The notes: generated by a model from the letters alone, not told the origin. A stretch of 64,000 nucleotides of DNA from Bacillus sp. SORGH_AS_0510 (GCF_030818775.1 NZ_JAUTAU010000001.1:2236001-2300000), one strand, 5' to 3'; numbered from the stretch's first letter, positions 7,850 through 16,992 are shown. Made by a program: numbers and translations.

Positions 7850-8638
7850 ATGAAAATACATGAATATTACCGAGATGCAGCAAATATAAACTTAAATGGT
7901 AGTATTGCAGCTTTAATACCGGCAATTATGCTTATGGCAGGGAATCTTTCTATTGTAAAGAGTAAGGAAATCATGCTTTTGACCCTCCCGTTTTTGATTT
8001 ATAGTTTAATTACTTTTCAATTTTATTTGTATAGGTTAAGGCAATCAATATCAATTCGCAAAAATATGGGAGTTTCCAAGAATAGTTCTTATTCTATTGA
8101 GTCTGCAAGTAATCTTTTAGTATTATACATGTGTACCCCTGTTGCGCATTTGCATCTATATTTTCCGGATGGACACTTGGCTGCTATTCTTAAAAGACAT
8201 AAAGTAAAGTGGTTGGACCGACTAAGGCTAAGAAAGATGTATATTCTATACAATTCTGAGGAGGAACCTATTGCCTATTTTAAGGTTAAGGGTAGGAGAG
8301 TGTTGAAAATCGAAGTGTATAATAATTTAATGAATTACCTAGGCTGCTTTGTTCGCGAAAGTAAAGGTTTTAAGAAGTATAGAAAAGAATTAATTGACGA
8401 AGATGGAAATTCTATTGGATTTATCCGTGGATCGAAAGCTTTTATGGACGAAGTAGTCCTAAGCGATACTCATCATCAACTAGGGAGGCTTCGAAAGGGC
8501 TGGATGCCAGTAGAGTGGAGCACATTTTTCCCAGAGCCCAACACCCCTGTTCTATCATTTATGGTACAGAATCCATCCGAAAAGGAAAAGCTGCTAAATA
8601 TGTCTTTATTAATTAATGAATATTTTATTGAAAGATAA
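7850..8638 (+). CDS. Uncharacterised membrane-anchored protein, 262 aa
   Basis: AAGGAG at 7835-7840 places the start at ATG 7850 (a TTG precedes it). Two adjacent N-terminal membrane helices (IAALIPAIMLMAGNLSIV and IMLLTLPFLIYSLITFQFYLY) are followed by a 190-residue soluble domain of beta-rich character (RVLKIEVYNNLMNYLGCF, GNSIGFIRGSKAF). It vaguely recalls tubby/scramblase-like lipid-binding folds, but I do not recognise a family. It is a single gene between the patatin gene and dapF. Confidence 0.6.
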   Translation: MKIHEYYRDAANINLNGSIAALIPAIMLMAGNLSIVKSKEIMLLTLPFLIYSLITFQFYLYRLRQSISIRKNMGVSKNSSYSIESASNLLVLYMCTPVAHLHLYFPDGHLAAILKRHKVKWLDRLRLRKMYILYNSEEEPIAYFKVKGRRVLKIEVYNNLMNYLGCFVRESKGFKKYRKELIDEDGNSIGFIRGSKAFMDEVVLSDTHHQLGRLRKGWMPVEWSTFFPEPNTPVLSFMVQNPSEKEKLLNMSLLINEYFIER

Positions 8639-8718
8639 AGAGAATGGATAGTTTCCCTCCTAACCAATGTTTGATATGATATATAAAACAATTTACAACT
8701 TCAAGTGGGGGATTTACA

Positions 8719-9702
8719 GTGCAAATCGAAGTAATAAAAGGACATGGTTCTGGAAATGATTTCTTGATTATCGATGAAATAACGAATGATTATTCATTTT
8801 CCGAAAGTGACAGAACCAAATTGGCACAATTGTTATGCAATCGAAATAGCGATTTAGGTGCAGATGGCATTCTTTTCGTAATGAAAAGTGAACATTCAGA
8901 TGGAAGAATGCGTGTATTTAACGCGGATGGTTCTGAAGCCTCCATGTGTGGAAACGGATTAAGGTTAGTAGCGAGATATATTTGTGAAATGCTTGGGGTT
9001 AATGAAGCAGTAATTGAAACAATGAAGGCGAATTTAAAGATCAGTAAACAAAAAGACCTATACCCAAACATCCATACCTACCAAGTAGAAATTTCACCGG
9101 TATTATTTAATCTATCTGCTTTACCATTAAACCTTAATAAGCCTACATTATTTAATGAACGAGTGGAAGAATTATCGGAGGACCTAAGATTTACTGCACT
9201 GGCTGTTCCTAATCCGCATTTAATTTCAATTGTTGAAGCTGAACAAATTCTAGGGGATACACAAAAAAGGCTAAGTGAGTATGTAAATAGCCCGAATGAA
9301 TTGTTTCCAGATGGAGTAAATGTGAGTTTTGTAAAATCATTACAACCCGGTTCCATTTATGTCAGAACCTTCGAACGCGGTGTCGGTTTTACTAATGCTT
9401 GTGGTACAGCTATGTCTGCTTCTTCTCTAGTTACTTGTCTATTAGGCATAAATAAACTTGAAGAAGTGATTCAAGTTTATAATAATGGAGGAAAAGTACA
9501 ATGTGTCGTTCATGAACAGGAAGGGAAATACACTATTGACCTCATTGGAAACGCCACCTATTTATTCAAAACAGATGTTTCAATTGATGCTGACGAACGT
9601 ACATTTACGTCCAATAAAAAGAGTGTTTTCTCCGAACAACAAACTTATGAGAAACTCCAAGCACAGGCACAACAATTGCTAGAGCAAGCAATGAAAGGAT
9701 AA
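8719..9702 (+). CDS. dapF: Diaminopimelate epimerase
   Basis: GTG 8719 follows GTGGGGGA. The 327-residue product has both catalytic cysteines of DapF: C77 in the ASMCGNGLR motif and C228 in the TNACGTAMSAS motif. The N-terminus GHGSGNDFLIIDE is also typical. It interconverts LL- and meso-diaminopimelate for lysine and peptidoglycan synthesis. It is about 40 residues longer than usual, with a polar C-terminal extension rich in Gln/Glu after the second domain. The pair of Cys residues supports true activity. Confidence 0.9.
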   Translation: MQIEVIKGHGSGNDFLIIDEITNDYSFSESDRTKLAQLLCNRNSDLGADGILFVMKSEHSDGRMRVFNADGSEASMCGNGLRLVARYICEMLGVNEAVIETMKANLKISKQKDLYPNIHTYQVEISPVLFNLSALPLNLNKPTLFNERVEELSEDLRFTALAVPNPHLISIVEAEQILGDTQKRLSEYVNSPNELFPDGVNVSFVKSLQPGSIYVRTFERGVGFTNACGTAMSASSLVTCLLGINKLEEVIQVYNNGGKVQCVVHEQEGKYTIDLIGNATYLFKTDVSIDADERTFTSNKKSVFSEQQTYEKLQAQAQQLLEQAMKG

Positions 9703-9711
9703 GGACAGACC

Positions 9712-11556
9712 TTATCCTTTTTTTACTGTGCGCTGCTTTAAAAAATCGAGAACAGGTTCAAAAGGTTGTAGCTGTTTGGCTTGAAAATAACCAGCAAAAG
9801 GATCACCCTGTTTCTGAATCCGTTTTATGGCATTTTCTATAGTGAAAATTGCAAGATTTAAATTTTCTTCCACTTCCTCCCAGTAAAGAGGAGTGGCCAC
9901 TCCAGCATATTCGTTGCCTCTCATAGAATAAGGAGCAATAATGGTCTTTCCTTCACTATGTTGTACATAGTCAACATAGAGCCGATTTCCACGATTTTTT
10001 TTCATTCTTTCAATAGTAAATGAATCCGAGTCTTTTGATATTAAATATTCTGCAATAAAGCTGGTAAAGAGCCGTGTATCCTCATAAGAATAAAGGTTGT
10101 CCTGTAATGGAATGTATATTTGCAACCCCTTATTCCCGGAAGTCTTAATAAACCCAATTAAATTTAATTGGTCTAGTACTTCTTTTATATATAGTGCAGC
10201 TTTAATGGCTAAATGGAAATACTCTCTAGAAGGCGGATCTAAATCAAAAACGATTTCACTTGGCCCCTTGCTGTGGATGGTTTGAAAAGGAATATGGAAT
10301 TCTATAGCAAGTTGGTTTCCGAGCCAAACCAGGGTTTTTAAATTGTTGCAAAGGACAAAATCAATCCCTTCTGAGGTATAGGTGTGTACAAACTCTGGTG
10401 CATAGTCAGGACAATTCTTTTGATAAAAGGCTTCACCAAACATACCATGGGGATATCGTATTACTGTTAGTAGTCGATCCTTTAAAAAAGGTAGCATGTA
10501 TGGGGAAATTTCCCTTAAATATAAGATATAGTCGGCTTTTTTGATCGAAAGTTTCTCCCAAAGCGGTTTTTCTGGATGGGTTATTTCCAAGTCGGCAGGT
10601 AAGTTTTTTTGTGCATAAATAAATCGTTCATATGTGCAAACAGACGGATTCAAATCAAAGCGGAATCGGTCAAAATGTGGTTCTCGAAGCTGATTTTCGT
10701 ATAACTCCAAATATTTTACTTCAAGACAGATTGCGGGCTCAACATAAATATATTGTGTATCTTCTCGAATCATGTTTTGCTTTATTGTTTGTTGAAGTGC
10801 CTGTTTTTCTTCCGGTTTAAACCCAAAGAGTACTTGACCAATACAATAAATCGAATCCTCCTTATATACCCCAACAAAAAAATAGCCGTTTGTTTTATCG
10901 AAGGAAATAATAAAACAGCTGACGTATTTCCAATTTTTATATTTTAGCCAATGTAATGAACGTTTACCTTCCTCCCAAAGGCTTTGTTTAAACTTCGCAA
11001 TAATTCCTTCACCATCATAGAGGACTACTTTTTCCCATAAGTCATGGAAGTTTTCATGTTCTAAAACATATTGTATTAATTGGTCATTGTTAGGGTCTGT
11101 ATTTAAGTCAAAACTGACTTTATTAAACAATTTTCGTAGTTCTTCTTTTCGTTTAAGAAAAGGCTGGTTGTTGAGAGGTTTCCCGCCAAGGACTAGTAAA
11201 TCGAATACCATAAGTCGACAAGGGTGGTGGAAAGATTGGTCAAATATTTTTTTCTCTGATCTTAAACGCCCACGAACCTGAATTGCGGAGAAATTTGCTT
11301 TGTGAGTATTTTCAAGTAAAACTAGTTCGCCATCTAATCTAAGAGGAAGATAGGGTTTAAATTCCTCTTCATAATTCATTAAAAAAGTTTCGATCTCTGG
11401 AAATTGCGGTAAAAGAGTTTTCCCATTTCTACTTGTGAGTTCTATCCCATTAGAGTTCCAATCTAAAATGGCACGAAATCCATCATATTTAACTTCGTAA
11501 AGCCAATCGTGACGAACGGGAAGTTCGAAAGTTAAACTAGGCAGCATCGGCTTCAT
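9712..11556 (-). CDS. ligD: LigD-type ATP-dependent DNA ligase/polymerase (NHEJ)
   Basis: A 614-residue two-domain enzyme. The N-terminal ATP ligase domain has the adenylation motif EVKYDGFRA, with the nucleophilic Lys at residue 23, and a later DGEGIIAKFK motif. The C-terminal half (from about residue 330, ITHPEKPLWEKLSIKKADYILYLREI) is the LigD primase/polymerase domain with the metal-binding VFDLDPP motif. As in B. subtilis LigD (YkoU), no separate phosphoesterase domain is present. It is divergent from ku, and together they repair double-strand breaks, typically in germinating spores. Confidence 0.92.
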   Translation of the reverse strand: MKPMLPSLTFELPVRHDWLYEVKYDGFRAILDWNSNGIELTSRNGKTLLPQFPEIETFLMNYEEEFKPYLPLRLDGELVLLENTHKANFSAIQVRGRLRSEKKIFDQSFHHPCRLMVFDLLVLGGKPLNNQPFLKRKEELRKLFNKVSFDLNTDPNNDQLIQYVLEHENFHDLWEKVVLYDGEGIIAKFKQSLWEEGKRSLHWLKYKNWKYVSCFIISFDKTNGYFFVGVYKEDSIYCIGQVLFGFKPEEKQALQQTIKQNMIREDTQYIYVEPAICLEVKYLELYENQLREPHFDRFRFDLNPSVCTYERFIYAQKNLPADLEITHPEKPLWEKLSIKKADYILYLREISPYMLPFLKDRLLTVIRYPHGMFGEAFYQKNCPDYAPEFVHTYTSEGIDFVLCNNLKTLVWLGNQLAIEFHIPFQTIHSKGPSEIVFDLDPPSREYFHLAIKAALYIKEVLDQLNLIGFIKTSGNKGLQIYIPLQDNLYSYEDTRLFTSFIAEYLISKDSDSFTIERMKKNRGNRLYVDYVQHSEGKTIIAPYSMRGNEYAGVATPLYWEEVEENLNLAIFTIENAIKRIQKQGDPFAGYFQAKQLQPFEPVLDFLKQRTVKKG

Positions 11557-11684
11557 ATCAATTTGTCCCTTCTTTTTTATTATTTTGTTACATTTTTACT
11601 GTGTTCATCCTTTTCCAATTGTTTTTACGAATGTGAACCAACAAGGAACGCAAAATAAAAATAAAAAAGATTGGAGAATTGTTT

Positions 11685-12533
11685 ATGCATACGATGTGGA
11701 AGGGAAGTATCAGTTTTGGACTAGTGAATATTCCCATCAAGCTTCATACTGCAACAGAAGATAAGGATATTAAGCTTCGTACCTTGCATAATAAATGTCA
11801 TGCGCCAATTAAATATGAAAAGATTTGCTCGGTTTGTGAAGAAGAAGTGAAGCCGGAAGATATCGTTAAGGCATATGAATATACGAAGGGAAAGTTTGTT
11901 GTTCTTGATCAAGATGAGCTTGAAAAATTAAGAAAAGAGAATGAAGAAAAGGCAGTAGAGATAATTGATTTTGTTAAAATCCAAGAGATTGACCCCATTT
12001 ACTTTGATAGAAGCTATTATATGTCTCCTAATGAAGGTGGTGGAAAGGCTTACTCATTGTTACGAAAAGCATTACAGGAATCCCAAAAAGTAGGCCTGGC
12101 AAAAATTATTATCCGTTCTAAAGAACAACTTGCTGTTATCCGAGTGTATGAGAATACATTGGTGATGGAGACCATTCATTACCCTGATGAGGTCCGTAAA
12201 GCAGGTGACGTTCCGAATGTTCCCTCAGAGGACAAAGTTAGTCAAAAAGAATTAGACACAGCTATTTTGTTAATCGATCAGTTAACAAGTGAATTTGAAC
12301 CAGAAAAATATACAGATGATTATCGTACTGCTCTCCTTGAATTAATTGAATCAAAACGAACAGGTAAAGAGACAGTCACTGCTGCATCCAAGGATGTTCC
12401 ATCAAATGTGACTGACTTAATGGCAGCGTTGCAAGCATCAATTGATCGCACGAAACCTTCAAAAGTTGTGACACCAAAGAAAAAAACAGCTACAAAAGCA
12501 ACAAAAGTTACAAAAGTGAAGAAAGAAGCATAA
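11685..12533 (+). CDS. ku: Non-homologous end-joining protein Ku
   Basis: GGAG at 11672-11675 supports ATG 11685 (MHTMWKGSISFGLVNIPIKL), a start typical of bacterial Ku. The in-frame TTG 11679 is less likely. The 282-residue protein has the Ku core domain, with the paired cysteines of HNKCHAPIKYEKICSVCEEEV, and a Lys/Thr-rich C-terminal tail (TPKKKTATKATKVTKVKKEA) that probably contacts DNA. It forms a homodimeric ring on DNA ends and recruits LigD, encoded divergently next door. Confidence 0.93.
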   Translation: MHTMWKGSISFGLVNIPIKLHTATEDKDIKLRTLHNKCHAPIKYEKICSVCEEEVKPEDIVKAYEYTKGKFVVLDQDELEKLRKENEEKAVEIIDFVKIQEIDPIYFDRSYYMSPNEGGGKAYSLLRKALQESQKVGLAKIIIRSKEQLAVIRVYENTLVMETIHYPDEVRKAGDVPNVPSEDKVSQKELDTAILLIDQLTSEFEPEKYTDDYRTALLELIESKRTGKETVTAASKDVPSNVTDLMAALQASIDRTKPSKVVTPKKKTATKATKVTKVKKEA

Positions 12534-12548
12534 CCTAAGGAATACATA

Positions 12549-12582
12549 AAAAGCTGACTCTTTGTTAGAGTCGGTTTTTTAT
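12549..12582 (+). terminator. Rho-independent terminator after ku
   Basis: GCTGACTC and GAGTCGGT form a stem with one G-U pair around TTTGTTA, followed by TTTTTT. Confidence 0.75.
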
Positions 12583-12657
12583 ATATGTATCCCAGTTCTT
12601 TCAGCCCTGTTTTGTGCATAGTGTTAAATAAATCGACAGCTTACTGGAGGAGAGGTT

Positions 12658-13620
12658 ATGGCTTACAATGTACTTTTGTTTGCAGATCCAGGTATAGATG
12701 ATTCATTTGCAATCATGTATGCTTTACTGAATCCGAAAATCAATTTAGTAGGAATTGTAAGCGGATATGGGAATACGCCAAAAGAACAGTCCATAAGAAA
12801 TACCGCATATCTATTAAGTTTGGCTGGGAGAGAGGATATCCCAATTATTGCGGGGGCAGCAGGACCATTATCAGGAGAACTCGTCCAATATTATCCAGAA
12901 ATTCATGGAAAGGAAGGTTTAGGTCCAATTAAACCGCCTGATACGTTACAAAACGTAAAGGTGTTTGATTTTAACAAGATTCTTGAAATTGTCAATCAGT
13001 ATAAAGGAAATATCGTGATTGTTTCAGTTGGTCGATTAACAGAGTTATCTTTAATGTTTATAATATATGGAGATCATGCATTGAAAGATGTAACGGCTTT
13101 TTATATTATGGGCGGAGCATTCTTAGTTCCTGGAAATATTAGCGCAGAAGCGGAAGCGAATTTTTATGTTGACCCAATAGCAGCATACACTGTTATGGAG
13201 AAAGCACATAATATTTATTTACATCCATTAAATATTACAAATAAAGCAATTGTTACACCCGAATTGATCAGTCAGCTTGCAGAAAGAAGTCCCACGCCTT
13301 TTAAACCATTAATTAAACCTGCTTTTGATTATTATTATAGAGCTTATCAAACGAATGTTCCTGGTATTAAAGGAGCCCCTCTTCACGATGTTGTCCCATT
13401 AATGGCGTTGACTGACCCAGAATTAGTAAAATATATCCCTAGGCGTGTTAGAGTAGAGCAATTTGGAGACGCAAAGGGAAAAAGTATTGCAGATTTTCGA
13501 CCAAGACCTGACAAAGAGCCTCTTGAAAGCTTAGATTATATTGGTATGGAAGCGGATATTCAAAAATTCACCCAGGATTTTAAAGATACCTTTTTACGTG
13601 GTGATTTTAATAAACAATGA
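12658..13620 (+). CDS. Nucleoside hydrolase (IUNH family)
   Basis: A 320-residue protein of the inosine-uridine nucleoside N-ribohydrolase family. These enzymes cleave the N-glycosidic bond of nucleosides using a bound Ca2+. The N-terminal aspartate cluster reads FADPGIDDS: D10, D14 and D15 are present, but the first Asp of the classic DxDPGxDD motif is Phe8. The C-terminal metal-ligand motif PLHDVVPLMAL is intact. The altered first Asp may change activity or specificity. GGAGGAG before ATG 12658 is a strong ribosome binding site. It is monocistronic. Confidence 0.85.
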   Translation: MAYNVLLFADPGIDDSFAIMYALLNPKINLVGIVSGYGNTPKEQSIRNTAYLLSLAGREDIPIIAGAAGPLSGELVQYYPEIHGKEGLGPIKPPDTLQNVKVFDFNKILEIVNQYKGNIVIVSVGRLTELSLMFIIYGDHALKDVTAFYIMGGAFLVPGNISAEAEANFYVDPIAAYTVMEKAHNIYLHPLNITNKAIVTPELISQLAERSPTPFKPLIKPAFDYYYRAYQTNVPGIKGAPLHDVVPLMALTDPELVKYIPRRVRVEQFGDAKGKSIADFRPRPDKEPLESLDYIGMEADIQKFTQDFKDTFLRGDFNKQ

Positions 13621-13650
13621 AACTCCTTTTGGGGTTTATTTTTTTTGATT
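13617..13650 (+). terminator. Rho-independent terminator
   Basis: AAACTCC and GGGGTTT pair around TTTT, followed by ATTTTTTTT, immediately after the nucleoside hydrolase stop. Confidence 0.75.
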
Positions 13651-13681
13651 TAGGCTATGTTTAAGAACATTGTTGAATTTT

Positions 13682-13721
13682 ATACCCTGTTGATTGAAGC
13701 GCCTGGAGAGGAAATCAACAG
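13682..13721. repeat. Short interspersed repeat, copy 1
   Basis: ATACCCTGTTGATTGAAGCG is followed after an insert by GAAATCAACAG. The same sequence recurs at 20691-20721. The ends CTGTTGATT and AATCAACAG are inverted repeats. It resembles the truncated head of an intergenic repeat common in Bacillus genomes (from memory). Confidence 0.6.
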
Positions 13722-13812
13722 ACAATTTTATCAAAGCAATGACTAAAATAAAAAAGGATTTAAATATGAAATGGTGAATTATTACTAGGTATGGAAAGGG
13801 GAGGAAAAGACA

Positions 13813-14703
13813 ATGAAACAGGTACTAGTATTAGGAGGAACACAATTTTTTGGTAAGTCGCTTGTTGGAAAATTAATTAACGCAAACATTGCTGTAACTA
13901 TAGCTACTCGAGGAAACTCAAAGGATCCTTTTGGTGATAAAGTAGAAAGATTAATTATTGACCGTGAGGACCGAACTTCACTGCAACGTGCCTTTGAAGG
14001 GAAAAGTTGGGATGTTGTTTATGATCAATCTTGCCTTTCACCACAAGAAGCAAAAGATGCGGCAGTATCATTAAAGGGAAAGGTTAAGAGGTATATATTT
14101 ACTTCAACTATGGCTGTTTATGATTATGGTGAAAAGCATAAAGAAGACAACTTTGACCCATTCAACTTTAGTTTTCAATTTAAAACTAGAGGGGAGTATC
14201 CTGGTTATTTAGGATACCAAGAGGCAAAGAGGGCAGCTGAAGCTTATTTATTTCAAGAAACAGATTTCGATGTAGTGGCCGTACGTTTTCCACTTGTAAT
14301 TGGCAAAGATGATTATACAAATAGATTAAAGTTTCATGTAGACAGAATCTTAAGCAATAATCCTATAGGCATTAAATTTCCGGATGCAAGATATAGTTTT
14401 ATTACCTCTGATGAAGCCGCGGAATTTTTACTGAGTATGGGCAGTGATGCTTTTATAGGGACCATAAACCCTGGGTGTAAAGAGGATATCTCTTTAAGGG
14501 ATTTGCTTGGAAGAATCGAAGAAAAAATAGGACGCTCCTCCATCATCACGAAAGAATTATCAAAAGAAAATGCTTCACCATATGGTATGGATGGTTCTTG
14601 GTCTATTAATACAGATAAAGTGAACCATTTAGGCTATCAATTTAGTGAATTAAAGGAGGTATTAGATAAATTAATACAGTATTATATGAGCGTAAAAGTG
14701 TAA
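13813..14703 (+). CDS. NAD-dependent epimerase/dehydratase family protein
   Basis: A 296-residue extended-SDR protein. The N-terminus VLVLGGTQFFGKSLV is the glycine-rich nucleotide-binding turn, and GYQEAKRAAE supplies a YxxxK catalytic pair. The FTSTMAVYDYGEKHKED segment carries the usual Ser/Thr. Members modify nucleotide sugars or related carbonyl compounds, but the substrate is unknown. AGGGGAGG precedes ATG 13813. The gene stands alone between a repeat-bearing spacer and a strong terminator. Confidence 0.75.
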   Translation: MKQVLVLGGTQFFGKSLVGKLINANIAVTIATRGNSKDPFGDKVERLIIDREDRTSLQRAFEGKSWDVVYDQSCLSPQEAKDAAVSLKGKVKRYIFTSTMAVYDYGEKHKEDNFDPFNFSFQFKTRGEYPGYLGYQEAKRAAEAYLFQETDFDVVAVRFPLVIGKDDYTNRLKFHVDRILSNNPIGIKFPDARYSFITSDEAAEFLLSMGSDAFIGTINPGCKEDISLRDLLGRIEEKIGRSSIITKELSKENASPYGMDGSWSINTDKVNHLGYQFSELKEVLDKLIQYYMSVKV

Positions 14704-14733
14704 AAAGCAGGGAGAAATATTCCCTGCTTTCTA
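14700..14733. terminator. Bidirectional rho-independent terminator
   Basis: AAAGCAGGGA and TCCCTGCTTT form a 10-bp stem between the convergent epimerase gene and the minus-strand gene at 14731-15024. Confidence 0.85.
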
Positions 14734-15024
14734 ATCAACAGCGTTTTCTTTACAGTAGGATAAAACCAAAGCTTCTTCGTCAACTTCTAAAGCAAAATCA
14801 AGAACTTTTTCACTGCCGCGTTCATAAAAATAGTAGTTTGTAATCTTATCTTCGTTTTCATCCGTAACGTAAATAACTTTTAATCCGATGCCATTCTCGG
14901 AATAAAGTTCGTCCTCTTCATCAATTTCAAGCTCTAGGAAAAATTCATATCGTTCACCCGAAAGTAAACCGAACGGATCTTCTAGCTTTTCTACTTCATG
15001 ACCAGTAATATTCAAGGTGATCAT
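14731..15024 (-). CDS. Small acidic protein, possibly DUF6509
   Basis: A 97-residue, strongly acidic protein (MITLNITGHEVEKLEDPFGLLSGERYEFFLELEIDEEDELYSENG...). The pattern of a short N-terminal strand, the phrase DPFGLLSGERYEFFLE and an acidic loop resembles the DUF6509 family found in Bacillus, though I cannot confirm this. No membrane segment is seen and the function is unknown. A GGATGATC site lies just before ATG 15024. Confidence 0.65.
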   Translation of the reverse strand: MITLNITGHEVEKLEDPFGLLSGERYEFFLELEIDEEDELYSENGIGLKVIYVTDENEDKITNYYFYERGSEKVLDFALEVDEEALVLSYCKENAVD

Positions 15025-15118
15025 CCTTTTCTTTTTATTAGACCTTTATATTATACACATTTTTCGTCATAACAGAAAAAATACTGGTAATTTAAAATTC
15101 TATCTACTCAAAGGTATT

Positions 15119-15156
15119 TGAAACAACGTCAGTATTTCTGGCGTTGTTTTTTTATG
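15119..15156 (+). terminator. Orphan rho-independent terminator upstream of fruR
   Basis: AACAACGTCAG and CTGGCGTTGTT form an 11-bp stem with one wobble, followed by TTTTTTT on the plus strand. No plus-strand gene ends nearby, so it may stop read-through or a short untranslated transcript. Confidence 0.7.
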
Positions 15157-15226
15157 GAAATAGATTGCTTTGGGGAAAATAGAGTCTGATTAGAAGCTAA
15201 TATCGGTACTTATATTTGAAAAAACG

Positions 15227-15259
15227 TTCAAAAACAGTCAAAATTTAAATGTTTTTGAA
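15227..15259. promoter_or_regulatory. Candidate FruR operator (inverted repeat)
   Basis: TTCAAAAACA at 15227-15236 and TGTTTTTGAA at 15250-15259 are perfect 10-bp inverted repeats separated by 13 nt, just upstream of the fruR -35 box. DeoR-type repressors such as FruR bind repeated sites of this kind. The assignment is by position and symmetry. Confidence 0.55.
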
Positions 15260-15268
15260 AGAAAATGA

Positions 15269-15297
15269 TTGATTTTTGGAATCGTTTTCAGTATGAT
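15269..15297 (+). promoter_or_regulatory. SigA promoter of fruRKA with internal cre site
   Basis: TTGATT (15269-15274) and TATGAT (15292-15297) are spaced by 17 nt. The spacer contains TGGAATCGTTTTCA at 15277-15290, a full match to the CcpA cre consensus TGNAANCGNTNNCA. Binding there would block RNA polymerase, giving glucose repression of the fructose operon. Confidence 0.8.
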
Positions 15298-15328
15298 AGA
15301 AACAAATATAGAAGTTGAAGGTGATTAT

Positions 15329-16081
15329 GTGTTAACACCAGAAAGGCATCGAATTATTCTTCAATTATTGAAAGAAAAAAGTATAGTAAAGATTCATGAG
15401 GTAATGGAGCTTACGAATTCCTCAGAATCAACGATTCGGAGAGATTTTTCCCAGCTAGAGGAGCAAAGGTTTTTAAAGAGGATTCACGGGGGAGCCTCCA
15501 GATTACAAGGCAAACTTCAAGAGCCAAGTATGATTGAGAAATCTACCAAAAACCTTCAAGAAAAAAGGTTAATAGCAAAATATGCTGCTGAATTAGTTGA
15601 TGAGGGAGATACAATTTATTTAGATGCAGGTTCAACATTACTAGAAATGATCGAATTCTTGCCAAATAAAGATATTGTTGTGGTTACCAATGGTTTGATG
15701 CATGTAGAACCTTTATTAAATAAAAGAATCACCACCTACTTGATTGGTGGATTAATAAAGCCAAACACCAATGCTTTCATTGGTAGAGGTGCTTTAGAGA
15801 GTCTTGATTTATATCGGTTTGATAAGTGTTTTATGGGGGTCAATGGTATACATTCACAACTTGGCTTTACTACACCTGATCAAGAAGAGGCAATGGTAAA
15901 ACAAAAAGCGATATCTCTTTCTAGAGAGGCTTATGTTTTAGCAGATAACTCAAAGTTCGCTGAAATATCATTTGCAAGAATTGCCGACCTTCATGAAGCA
16001 ACCATATTAACGAATGAATTAGAGAAAGAAATCGCGGAGCAATATCGCACTAAAACATCAATAAAGGTAGTGACATCATGA
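15329..16081 (+). CDS. fruR: Fructose operon repressor FruR (DeoR family)
   Basis: The start is GTG 15329 (reading MLTPERHRIILQLLKEK), preceded by GAAGGTGA. A longer reading from TTG 15269 would begin inside the promoter and cre site, so it is rejected. The 250-residue product has an N-terminal DeoR winged helix-turn-helix (ESTIRRDFSQLEEQRFLKRIHGGA) and a C-terminal sugar-phosphate sensor domain (YLDAGSTLLEMIEFL ... VVTNGLMHVEPL). It should repress fruKA until fructose 1-phosphate accumulates. Its stop overlaps the fruK start (ATGA). Confidence 0.9.
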   Translation: MLTPERHRIILQLLKEKSIVKIHEVMELTNSSESTIRRDFSQLEEQRFLKRIHGGASRLQGKLQEPSMIEKSTKNLQEKRLIAKYAAELVDEGDTIYLDAGSTLLEMIEFLPNKDIVVVTNGLMHVEPLLNKRITTYLIGGLIKPNTNAFIGRGALESLDLYRFDKCFMGVNGIHSQLGFTTPDQEEAMVKQKAISLSREAYVLADNSKFAEISFARIADLHEATILTNELEKEIAEQYRTKTSIKVVTS

Positions 16082-16992
16082 TCTACACATTAACTTTAAA
16101 TCCATCAGTTGATTATATTGTTCAACTCGATAGCTTTCAATTAGGTGAATTAAATCGTACAGTCAGTGAAACAAAGTTTCCTGGAGGTAAGGGCATCAAT
16201 GTATCAAGGGTTTTAAAGCAATTCGGAGCAAAGAGTAAAGCTCTTGGGTTTATTGGCGGTTTTACTGGCTCATACATTGAACAATTTCTTCAAAATGAGA
16301 ATATTGAGACAAATTTTGTAGCTGTGTCAGAAGATACCCGTATAAATATCAAGCTTAAAACAGGAACAGAATCAGAAATAAATGCGAAAGGACCAAAAAT
16401 TTCTGAAGATGATTTCAAGCGACTAAAGTCTCAGATTGGAAAATTAGATGCGAAGGATTTATTGGTATTGGCTGGAAGCATCCCTTCCTCATTACCCAAA
16501 ACCACATATGAAGAACTTGTTAAAATCTGTAAAGAAAATGGAACTCCATTTGTTGTTGATGCGGAAGGAGAGCTTTTGAAAAAGGTCCTATCCTATGAAC
16601 CCTTTCTTATTAAACCGAATCATCACGAGCTAGGGGAGTTATTTGATACGACTATTACCTGTGTAGAGGAAGTCATACCCTATGCTCAAAAACTTGTGGA
16701 GATGGGTGCAAAGAATGTCATTGTATCTCTTGCAGGAGACGGAGCAGTTTTAATTAATAAGGAAATTGTTTTATTTGCTGAAGTTCCAAAAGGTGTAGTA
16801 AAGAACTCTGTTGGTGCCGGTGATTCCATGGTGGCGGGATTTGTAGCCGCTTATCAAACGACATCTACTATTGCTGAGGCATTTCAATATAGTGTTGCTT
16901 CTGGGAGTGCTACTGCTTTTTCATTAGGACTATGCACAAGAGAAAAAATAGAGGAACTATTACCACAAGTTCGTATTAGGGAGATCAAGTAA
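16078..16992 (+). CDS. fruK: 1-phosphofructokinase
   Basis: A 304-residue PfkB-family kinase that phosphorylates fructose 1-phosphate to fructose 1,6-bisphosphate. It shows the N-terminal substrate-binding NPSVDYIVQL and PGGKGINVSRVL motifs and the C-terminal catalytic signature NSVGAGDSMVAGFVAA with the base Asp. It overlaps fruR by 4 bp and is followed after 12 bp by fruA, so the three genes form one operon. It is also called FruB in some species. Confidence 0.93.
   Translation: MIYTLTLNPSVDYIVQLDSFQLGELNRTVSETKFPGGKGINVSRVLKQFGAKSKALGFIGGFTGSYIEQFLQNENIETNFVAVSEDTRINIKLKTGTESEINAKGPKISEDDFKRLKSQIGKLDAKDLLVLAGSIPSSLPKTTYEELVKICKENGTPFVVDAEGELLKKVLSYEPFLIKPNHHELGELFDTTITCVEEVIPYAQKLVEMGAKNVIVSLAGDGAVLINKEIVLFAEVPKGVVKNSVGAGDSMVAGFVAAYQTTSTIAEAFQYSVASGSATAFSLGLCTREKIEELLPQVRIREIK

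Noticed and set aside
15269..15328. N-terminal extension of FruR
   Set aside because: These codons are the promoter and cre site, so they cannot be part of the main transcript.
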